NCBI GenBank assembly: GCA_022393335.1
Contig: JAJEKB010021351.1
Location: 1 to 64,000, forward strand
DNA: 64,000 bases
Source of the DNA: Macrotrachela quadricornifera
Taxonomy: Eukaryota > Rotifera > Eurotatoria > Philodinida > Philodinidae
Reading direction: 5' to 3'
Part shown: positions 12,546 through 21,683 of the stretch, piece after piece
Layout of the letters: every line of letters starts with the position of its first letter
How positions within the stretch are numbered: the first letter of the stretch is position 1
The notes under the pieces: model-generated
The model's database searches: none
Told to the model about the DNA's origin: nothing
What the model saw: only the letters and a program-made list of their open reading frames with translations
Made by a program: the position numbers and the translations under genes

Positions 12546-12713
12546 AAAAAAAACGCGTTTCGCAGCATGAGCAAAAATGGACATGAAACACTGTCGAAAT
12601 GACCATGTTTCCACGCTGCTACAATGAACATCATGAAACGATATGTTGATCGCAGCATCTCGCATCATTTGTTTTTAACGACGAAAAACGCGTTTCGAGA
12701 ACGCGTTTTTTTT
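12546..12713. repeat. Small MITE-like element with 14-bp inverted ends
   Basis: The 168-bp segment begins AAAAAAAACGCGTT (12546-12559) and ends with its exact reverse complement (12700-12713). Its GC-richer interior contrasts with the surroundings. AAAAACGCGTTTCG also occurs as a direct repeat at 12549-12562 and 12684-12697. No transposase is present. Other copies in the genome would be needed to prove mobility. Confidence 0.5.
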
Positions 12714-13304
12714 GCAGAAATTTGTGCCATGGGATACTTATGTAATCTTATCAATAGAAGCATATGGAATGTTTTCTGTTATATCTGTTAAAATATATTA
12801 GTATAGATTGAATAAAAATGTCATTGTATTTTTAGTGTTGTTCTCAATAAATAATCTAAAGAGTATCAATCAAATAGATTTCATCATATCGTAGTAATTT
12901 TAGTATTAACAGAAAATAATTCGAATCTATATGAACTTTCAATCAATGATTTTAATGATACATCCATGCTAAAAGAAAAAGAGTGTATTTTATGAGATGA
13001 GTCATACAATAAGTTGCTAGATTTGATAATCAACACAAAATTTTACATTTATTTGAAATTTACTATCGTTTTACTGAGTAACAAAGTTTTTATATTTTGT
13101 ATATGATAATTTCATTGAAAAGTTGTGTATTTAGTGGTTATACTAAGAAGACTTACCGTTTTGATGAGTGTCAAGATATTAAAACAGGAAAATAGATTAA
13201 ATAATTCTTTCTAAGATCAAAAATCTATTAATATAGCTGAATTAAATTATTTTTCTAGCGATCAATACTAAAAGATTTAGCTGTCTGTATCATGTAAGAT
13301 TTTC
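12714..13304. other. Intergenic, 3' flank of the GH76 gene
   Basis: AT-rich; nothing recognised. Confidence 0.35.
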
Positions 13305-15342
13305 TTAATAATCGATATTGATAGAATCTGTTTTATCCTTGTATTCATCACCAACATACCATAGACTATTTTTTAACCAATCACTATGACCAGTACCATT
13401 AGGTTTGTATAACATCATTTGATGACCAGGTCCAATTAATATTGCTGATACCTATATAAAAATATTCACGAAAATAAAATACGAATAAAAAATGTAATTA
13501 TTTACTTTATCTTGCCAATGTTGACCACCTGTTGAATCTTTATGACCTGAATCATTGAAACATTGCATATAATGTCCAGTTGGACAGCCAATATCTATGT
13601 AGAATAAACAAGATTGAAGATAGTACATAACAATGATATGTAAATAAATTTTGATTTAATTCTGTCATCGATTTTTATCCTTACTATTGATAAATTTTCG
13701 TCTATTTGAACGGTAAAATTAACTTACCAACACATACACATCCAGTTAATCCTTGATGTGTCACATCAAATGGTAATAATCCATTAACTGCTGCATCAAT
13801 ATTTGGTACAACTGGAGGAGCATATTTATATTTGTATACTTTGATCATTGCAGAAGCAAGATTAAGATCACCAATAGTAACAACAATTAAATCATTACCA
13901 GTAAAATTATTATTATCATTGATTAAAGAGAGTGGATATCGACCATCGACTACCTATAAAAATAAATAGTAGAGACAGTATTGAATTGTATACAAAACAA
14001 AAATAGTGTGAATTTACACGAGAGAGCATAGCAAAATAGGATGCTTCGATGACTTGAGCTATTGTATCATCTCGTGTACGTTCATATAAACGAGCAAGAC
14101 CAAGATAAAATATTCCTAAGTTAAATTTATAAACAAAAATTATACAAATTTTTAAATCATATTGTTTGATGTTTTTCGTGAGATAAAATACCTCGAAATG
14201 TAATTTGATCTCCTTTACATGTGTTTGTATCATCACATCCTTCATATATAATATTATTTCGTGTAAATTGGCTAATAGCATTCCGAATATAGGTCATTGC
14301 ATGTGTGATATATTGTTGATTATCAGTTGCATTAGCTAGTGCTATGAGTGCTTGTACTAAAACACCATATTCATAGGTCAAAGACTAGAAGATAGTTAGG
14401 AAATTAAAAATTTATTAGGAAATGTATATTATTTACACCGCCTCTTAGCTGGCATTGTTCATTAGCAGTGTCCATAGTATCTCTCTGATAGCCCGTTTGA
14501 GGATTGAGTAGATCAGTCGAAACTAACCAATTGTATATATCAATCGCTCCACCACGTGCGCCACCGTGAAGTAATGTTGGATCGTGTGTGAAGGAATACA
14601 TTGTAGCCATTGTATAAATAGTTAAGACATTTGATATAGTAGTTTTATCAGTTATAGAAGGAGGTGGATTTCCGTAATACCAATAGATTCTAGTTTGTAG
14701 AAATATAAAGTTACAAAAAAAAATGTCTCTAGTAATTTTGGAATAGAAAACTTACCCACCACCGCATTCTCCTGTTTCATGTTCAACATTATCGTTAATA
14801 ACAGCTTGTGCAGCATCGAGAAGTTCTTGAGTTGCATCACCAACGGATCGAATATATTGTTCTAAACGGAGAGCACCATTTGCCCACCAAGCTTGATCAT
14901 CTGTGAATTTAGTATGAACATAATTATTTTGCTTTTTAGCTGTTTCAATTGCAGCCCAACGTGTAGCCAAGTATAACTTATCCGTAGCTAAAGGCAGAAT
15001 TCTTTTTTTTCTTTAACTAATACGTACTTTTATTTTAATAAGCATACCTCTTCCTCCCATTGTATTGAAAAATTCAGCAAATGCCCATAATCCTACACCA
15101 CTAGGCCACCATATACTAGGTCCACCATCTGACCATAGACCAAAACCTCCATCATGATTATACCAATTACCAGCTAATTGTGTAGCAATATCATAGGCAA
15201 TAGCATATGGGCAAACACCACCATGAAATTTACCAACACAAACAGAACGTAATGCTTGGAATACATCTGTTGCTGGTGGACTACTGTTTATATACTCGGT
15301 AGCAAGAAGAAGAACAAAGATGAGAAGAAATGTTTTGTACAT
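13305..15342 (-). CDS. Secreted glycoside hydrolase family 76 (alpha-1,6-mannanase-like)
   Basis: Eight exons: 15342-15048, 14987-14756, 14689-14437, 14384-14192, 14115-14018, 13953-13728, 13594-13506 and 13451-13305. All introns are GT-AG, 49-133 bp, and the total is 1533 nt, 510 residues. Residues 1-20 form a signal peptide (MYKTFLLIFVLLLATEYINS). The body has the (alpha/alpha)6 GH76 pattern, with the family's adjacent catalytic aspartates at D128-D129 in FTDDQAWWANGALRL, then IYWYYGNP, DTANEQCQLRGG and LTYEYGVLVQALIAL. A Cys-rich C-terminal extension (GCVCVG, GCPTGHYMQC) follows the catalytic domain. GH76 enzymes act on alpha-1,6-mannan of fungal walls or yeast mannoprotein, and the fungal Dfg5/Dcw1 branch acts in wall glycan transfer. 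The family is essentially bacterial and fungal, so horizontal acquisition followed by intron gain is likely. A digestive or antifungal role is inference. Confidence 0.87.
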
Positions 15343-16389
15343 CTGTAGTGAAAAAGGAAAATATGAGTCATCAAATTCAATTCAATTATGAATTTTTAAG
15401 TTTTTAAGAAAAACCTTTAAATTCTTCTACAAAGTCTCTTCGACTTTATTTTTATATTTCAAGAAATAGTAAACATGAGTCGATCTGTTTATGCAATTAT
15501 TACTCAAAACTAACTAGTTCTTAACTCTTTCGAGACGGGAGACGCATATATGCGTCATGGGTATTTTCTTCAAATAAGTGTGCATAGTATGCATCGAAGA
15601 GTAAAAATAACTGCGTGTAGTCAGAGTGTGATTCACTATTTTGTTCTTTACACTCCACACGGCAATCAAAGGCAACACACCATACTGATTTTTTCTCTTT
15701 TACTGTCACATGTCTATGATGTTTTGTTGATACATGCTTATTTAAACCAATTGATAAAAAAAGACGTACGTAGCACGCATAGCTGATACCAATGCTTGTG
15801 TAGTATTGCTTGTATATACTTTTGAATTACATCCGTTTCGTCCCTGAAATTATGGTTTTCGCCAGAGTTAACGAAAGGATGAAAGTTGATGAAATTCTCT
15901 ACAATCTGAATATCGAAAGTGACAAAAATCAGACACTAGAGATGAATGTGCAAACTGTAATGTTGCGTTATGTATTACGAAGCGTTTCGGTGATTATCAT
16001 ACGCTGAAAGAATTCTAATAACTTTACACAAAATATATGATTATTGAGCTTTAGACAGTGTAATTGCTATGTATTTCTCGAAAAACTACCCCATTCTGAA
16101 AAGGTTAATGAAAAGTAACCATTACAAAGACATCTACTCGTGATTTTTTTTGTACCTTTTTTAATTCTCTCAATTTTGTTACTCTTATGTCTTAATTTGA
16201 CAAACTAACATTAAATATATGTAGTTCTGATGAATAACTGAAAAGATGTTGTTCGTACTATCTAAACTATAGAATTCGTGGCTACGGTAGATGAAAAAAA
16301 TATAATAACGATCAGAATCTATTTAAACATATACAAGGTATTTCATAAGTTTTGACACGCGACAAAATTCGTGTATACAAACACATAGA
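15343..16389. other. Intergenic, 5' flank of the GH76 gene
   Basis: No gene recognised. Overlapping short frames at 15521-15786 on both strands and 15810-16007 lack any family likeness. Confidence 0.35.
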
Positions 16390-17250
16390 ACAATGTCTAA
16401 TCATTATGTTTCTATATCATCTGCAAGTACTCGTGACGACCTTTCTAATGATATATAATTGAATAGCATCCTCCCTTATAATAATAAAAATATAGACAGG
16501 AGTATGTGCCGATAAAAGTTTCGAAATCGACCAGTATGATATTGGATTTATCTTGTACATACCTTGGTGTAGATAAATAATATAAATCTTGAATTTGTTT
16601 TATAAAGATGCGACGTGAAAAACTCTACAAATGTGTCAAAATAATCACTTACTGATTTATTTTCATAGCATAGCTCATACGCAAAATAAACAAGCTTCAG
16701 GAGGATGATAATGAGTATAATAAAAAAAAATATTTCGAAGACTTTTTTATTTTGCATATATCTCAGCTTGAGAATAAGATAAATTCATGGAGTTTTATTT
16801 TGAAAGATGCACTATAAAAAGCTCTACAAAATGTGTACAAACAGATCTCAATTGTAAAAATAAAAAAAGTCTTCGAAATATTTTTCTCTTATACTCAATT
16901 CGATGGAAAGTAGCACCATCATCAAGGTTCTTCATTTTGAGTATGAACTATGCCATCAGAACAAGTCAGTATTTATTTATTTACATACTTTTTGTAGACC
17001 TTTTCACGTTGCATCTTTTAAGAAAAAAATCAAGATCTTATCATTTATTTGCACCGAGATATACGTGAAATAAAAGAATGTTACCAACATTTTGATAAAC
17101 TCTGCTTTCTATTATGTTGATTTCGAAAATTTTATCATCACATACTCATGTTTATATTTTTATTATTATAAGGGAAGTTTTTATTCAATCATATATCATT
17201 TGAAAGACCATCACGAATGCTCGAAGATGATATAGAAATATAATGATTAA
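16390..17250. repeat. Foldback element, ~370-400 bp imperfect inverted arms
   Basis: The left arm (about 16390-16756) is the imperfect reverse complement of the right arm (about 16851-17250). Anchors from outside inward are AATCATTATGTTTCTATATC against GATATAGAAATATAATGATT, CCCTTATAATAATAAAAATAT against its complement near 17155-17175, GATGCGACGTGAAAA against TTTTCACGTTGCATC, and AATATTTCGAAGACTTTTTT against its complement at 16862-16890. The ~95-bp spacer contains a third, direct copy of the GATGC...CTCTACAAA piece (near 16805-16830). No transposase is visible; it may be a foldback/MITE-type element. Confidence 0.65.
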
Positions 17251-17578
17251 TTTCACGAAATTAATGTGTTGAATTATTATAATAACAATAAGTATTATTA
17301 GTTGTCAATCAGTATCAATCGAAAACTTTGAGAACTATCATGTTCATTCAACAGAACACAAATCAGCTTTTAATAAACTTTTTAGTCCATTGCTTAAAAA
17401 AGTTCTTAATATTTGTTGTCAACGCCTTGATTCAAAAATTTACCATATTAAATGTGATCGAAATAGTTAATCAGGTCAAGTTTGTAACAATAATGGGCGG
17501 AATGATTAGTGCTCTAAATCCATTCAATATTCTTCTCGTTTTCATTTAGCTGTATCACGCACATTATATCCTATTTGA
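17243..17578 (+). pseudogene. Possible decayed gene for a small secreted protein
   Basis: Starting at ATG 17243 one frame gives MINFTKLMC, then a TGA, a hydrophobic stretch (IIIITISIISC) like a signal peptide and about 55 codons of ordinary composition (HVHSTEHKSAFNKLFSP...). Further TAA and TAG stops precede a terminal TGA at 17576. Three stops in 111 codons mean it is not intact. The product is not recognised. It overlaps the end of the foldback repeat. Chance is a real alternative. Confidence 0.25.
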
Positions 17579-19087
17579 AAAATGATCAAATAATGCTTTT
17601 TTCCAAAATTTTTCTACAGCATTATCATGTGCCGATATCATCTCTGAATAAGTATTTGTATATTTTGTAGATATCTCTAGTAAACATTCAAAATATGATT
17701 ATAGATATATAATATTTTAGCAGTTATTAGAGTCAACTATTTTCGTCTACCAACCACTTTTGCGTGTTCTCTTCCATATGGTGAATTTTCTTTTCTCATT
17801 ACGTCATACTTACATTTTTTTTTCTGTTACAGTATTAGATGTATTTATTCTTTTACATTCTTTCTGCATAATGATGGGTTTTCTCTCGTATAGTTTTCTT
17901 CTTGGTTTTTTCTTTTAAGGACTGGGTATTACCATATTCAACATATTGCTTATAAATTTATATATAGTTAGTGAATTTTTGCAATAAATAATATGTATAT
18001 GTCAACTACTTTCATCTACGATTATTATTCAGAACAAACAATAGCATTTTTGAGTGAAATAAATTCAGAATTTTTACCACATAGATTTCATAAGATTTAT
18101 TACCCATCAATATTGGAAATAGGATTGTCAATTACATAGGTAAGTCATTAATGAGTAAGTATGTTACAATCTTCAAGTAATTCAGAAATCATCAAATATA
18201 GACTTCATATCAGTTGTTTTACGTATATTGAAATCAGAAAAAAAGTATACTTTCTATATAAAAATCTTTATAAGAAGTTGTTGCTATTATCATTAAAACG
18301 ATAATTATACATATACAGAGAATTTTAAACATTAATATCAATAGAAGATTTATGTATGTATAAAATCAAAGATGATAAATAATTTTTATGAAGAAATCAT
18401 GGCTTATTGGTTCAAATTTGATTCTTCCTTTTGATTTCTTCCATCTATCGTTCTTTGAATCATACAGAAATCATCTTTGTTTTTTGTTCATGAATCATTC
18501 TCACATAGTTGCGCCGACGGTTCTGTTTTTGTCACGACTACCTTCAAAAAGAGAACAACAAAAAGAAAAAGAAAATGATTACTCAATCTGTTAGCAAGGT
18601 GAGTATATTCTTTTTATTGATAATGTCTGAAGTAATGCATATAATTATTCATAATTTCTACATATCTATACATTAGTAATTCTAATAAATATTTGTATAA
18701 TTATCATTATTTATTTTGCTTTATTAATCATTCTGACGTGTTTCTCAAAAAAATTAGTTTCAATATATTAATAAAATAATTCATTTCTTCGTCATGGAAT
18801 TTTCACCATCGAAAAACTTGCTATTCTTCGCTAGCATTTTATTATACACTTGTTCGTGATTTCCAAAACACACATTACCGCATCACATGTTGGACTTTAC
18901 TCTTTAAGATTATGCACGTTTCGAGAAATGTTTCTCTATGCAACGTCATGGTTTTTTCCTTTTCTATACACATATATATATACATGTACATTCTTCCATA
19001 TGGATGTGTAGTCATTCTTCTCTTCTATCGTTATCTTTATCAACTCAAATAAGCTAGAACTCACGTTCACGATGTTATATATATATA
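17579..19087. other. Intergenic region
   Basis: No gene recognised. A T/C-rich stretch runs 17800-17920, and the frame at 18388-18594 has no family likeness. Confidence 0.35.
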
Positions 19088-20190
19088 CTAGCGGAGGTAC
19101 CCGCTGCAAAGAGAATATGGTTGAAGTTTTGCATCTTCAATCCGACTTTTTCTGCTGTACGTAATACGTCTTTTATAGGACTGTTTCTCCTGTGGGTGAA
19201 CCATCTGCAACAGAAATTTTCGCATCACATCTGAAACCTATTGGACCGAATTTTTACCGGCATGCGTCAGGCATCTTTAACAGCGTTGTTCCTGCTATGC
19301 GTTAGGAGTTCGCCATTGGACTCTTCTCGCCGTATGTGATACCTCTTTCACAGGACTTTTTTCACTGTACGTGGAACCTCTGCTACAGAGCTTTTCCCGC
19401 CGTGCGTGGAGTATCTTTCACAAAGCTTTTCCCACCGTGCTTGGGGTATCTTTCACAGAGCTTTTCCCATCGTGCATGGGTATCTTTTGCAGAACTTTCT
19501 CCACCATATGTGGGGTGTCTTTCACACAGTTTTCTCTGCCGTGCGTGGAATATCTTTCGCAAAGCTTTTTCCGCCGTGCTTGAGGAATTTTTCAGAGCTT
19601 ATCCTTCTGTGCGTGGGGGGGGGGGGTATTTTTCAGAGCTTTTCCCACCGTGCGTGGAGCATCTTTCACAGAGCTTTTCCCGCCGTGCTTGGGGTATCTT
19701 TCACAGACCATTTCCCACCGTGCATCAGGCATCTTCAACAGGACTCTTCTCATCGGGCTCAAGCTGACATGCTCACTCGCATCCACTCTGGACACGATCA
19801 CTTTCAAATTTACATTGAACTGCGTCATTTCATTAGAAAGTGATTAAAATCACGGTCTCTTACGACATGGATGAAGTTTCACGCACATCTACCTTTCTCA
19901 CCGCCAATCACTCAGCTGACTTTCTTTAGCACTCAAGGAACTGATGGGGATAGTTCCATGACGCTATCTCACGATGACTAAATACATAGCGAACAGACTC
20001 ATAAGAATCTCGATCTATATTGATCGCGATGAAATTTCACCCAGCCCCTTCCACGCACCCCGTTTGGTGGTTCCAACCTCACGATGACTTTCCTCAGAAG
20101 CTAAGAAAGTAGTGTGGAAACTTTTGTGACGCTAGCTATCGCACGGACTGAATGCATAGCGAACAGACAAACGTTCTTCCTTAAATATAT
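19088..20190. mobile_element. Retroelement-like non-autonomous repeat with internal minisatellite
   Basis: The segment opens after (TA)n with ACTAGCGGAGGTACCCGC and closes with CATAGCGAACAGACAAACG, TTCTTCCTTAAATATATAGAT. Openings of the form ACTAGCGG-ACCCGC and tails with GAACAGACA plus TATATAGAT are typical of degraded RTE/SINE-like or Helitron-like repeats in invertebrates. It is GC-richer than its surroundings and has no intact reading frame. A sister tail lies at 20505-20688. The exact class cannot be settled from one locus. Confidence 0.45.
19146..19759 (+). repeat. 35-bp minisatellite, about 17 units
   Basis: The unit reads approximately CTTTTCCCRCCGTGCGTGG followed by GGTATCTTTCACAGAG. 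Units of exactly 35 bp are clearest from 19390 to 19490 and 19640 to 19740; upstream units are more diverged. A run of G (19616-19625) interrupts one unit. Since 35 is not a multiple of three, all three frames stay open over long distances and give similar His/Phe/Arg-rich strings, so the reading frames here are not genes. Confidence 0.85.
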
Positions 20191-20504
20191 AGATACGTCA
20201 TCGTTGTGAATCAAGGAAACGCTTGTATACATTTCTTGCTCTTATAACTATTAGAAGCATTCCAGTTATACATTTAAACCAAAGAACCATCGATACAAAA
20301 CAATTCATCTTAGAGTCATGACAAAATTCGCTCAATTTTTGAAAAATTCGTGCAGATTTCATCGTCATATAATTTCGGTGAAATTTCACCCAAAACACTA
20401 TCATACTACTTCTATTAATGGTAACAACACTATAAAACCACCACTGGACTCAGAAAACCACCGCGAAAAGTTTGGTAGTGTTAGTTAAGACAATACTATC
20501 TGGG

Positions 20505-20688
20505 TGAGATTCCACCCACACCCCACACCCAAACTCACACCCCCGGTGGGTGACCCCGTTACGACCTTCCTCTGGGCCTGGGGAGGCACCATGGAAAGTT
20601 TGGTGGTCGTAGCTTTTACAGGGACTGAATGTATAGCGAACAAACAAACAAACAGACAGACAGACATTCTTCTTTATATATATAGATC
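20505..20688 (+). repeat. Second copy of the retroelement-like tail
   Basis: GTGAGATTCCACCCACACC..., then GACTGAATGTATAGCGAAC, (AAAC)n/(AGAC)n and TTCTTTATATATATAGAT. This parallels 20030-20190 (GTGAAATTTCACCCAGCCCC..., GACTGAATGCATAGCGAAC...). It is a diverged copy of the same family in direct orientation. Confidence 0.6.
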
Positions 20689-20882
20689 ACAAAATCTACA
20701 ATATCAAAGAGTTATGTATAGTTTCTTCTAGAGTATGATAGGCTGTTAGATTTATTTACTAGATACATATTTCATTTGAATAATTATTTACAAACCACCC
20801 CTTACTTTATAGAAACAGTTAAAAATATTCGTTTCCCATCAGTTTTAGTTAAATTATTTTGAACATTATTATATATAAGAGC

Positions 20883-21645
20883 CAAGGGAAAAAATACTCG
20901 CATGCAGCACCGAAAAACACTGGAAAGTGCTGAACAGGTGCTGAGTAGATGCTGAAGTATTGAGATGGTAATTGATTTTTTTTAGAATACTACATAAGCT
21001 AAACCATCACATTTTGATCAATCAAAAACGCTTTTATCAGATACATTATTGTACTTCAATACTAGTAAGCTTGGTAAGTATCCAATTAGAAATTTACCTG
21101 TTTTACAAAATTATCTAATTCTAATTCAAGTAGAGAGAATCCGTGTTTTAATCTTGGCTCAGTAACAGGTAATCAAAGAATACCCATGAGGTATATAGAT
21201 AGACCCTATAGACTTATCTCGTGTACTCTTGTGAGCTTATCTTCTTGTAGACCTACACTCTTACATCGTTGTAGCTTTACCCCTTATAATCTTATCGTCT
21301 TACAGCTTGGTAGCTTTTTGGCTTTGTACCTTATCTATTGTTCGGATCATATAAGAGAGAATTCTAGATAGCCCTAAATTGGGTCGAACAACATCATGTT
21401 TCACCCTTACAGTAGTGTAGAAAGGCTACCAGTTAGCACGGTTTGCTAGTAACTTTTCTCCATTATTGTAATGATAAAACATGATGTTGTTCGACCCATT
21501 CTAGGCTTATCTAGGATTCTCGCTTATATGATCCGGACAATAGTATGTTTAATCCTTACAATAGTCACTCTCATATATAAATGTTCTAATTTCTAAGCTT
21601 CGTAGAACCCACAAGTGCTGAATGGGTGCCAGCATTTTTCCCCTG
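20883..21645. mobile_element. Non-autonomous hAT-like element with 8-bp target duplication
   Basis: The left end is CAAGGGAAAAAATACTCGCA and the reverse complement of the right end is CAGGGGAAAAATGCTGGCA, giving imperfect terminal inverted repeats with the CA-R-GGG start of the hAT superfamily. A perfect 8-bp duplication ATAAGAGC flanks both ends (20875-20882 and 21646-21653), as hAT insertion produces. GTGCTGA occurs several times near both ends, like hAT subterminal motifs. The 763-bp element has no transposase. It contains a large internal hairpin (21336-21542) and ends 38 bp before the first ATG of the calpain gene. Confidence 0.75.
21336..21542. repeat. 80-bp inverted repeat inside the hAT-like element
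   Basis: The left arm 21336-21418 (TATTGTTCGGATCATATAAG...GTCGAACAACATCATGTTT) and the right arm 21461-21542 are reverse complements at roughly 85-90% with a 42-bp loop. The central GGGTCGAACAACATCATG block is perfect. Confidence 0.85.
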
Positions 21646-21683
21646 ATAAGAGCATGCTAAAATTTTACGTTTTATAAGGTATA

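Noticed and set aside
14652..14843. Minus-strand 63-codon frame inside the GH76 gene
   Set aside because: It is an alternative frame running through an exon end and an intron of GH76.
19336..19847. Three overlapping plus-strand frames of 70-145 codons with repeated HRAWGIFHRAF-like strings
   Set aside because: They are translations of the 35-bp minisatellite in its three frames; the unit length is not a multiple of three.
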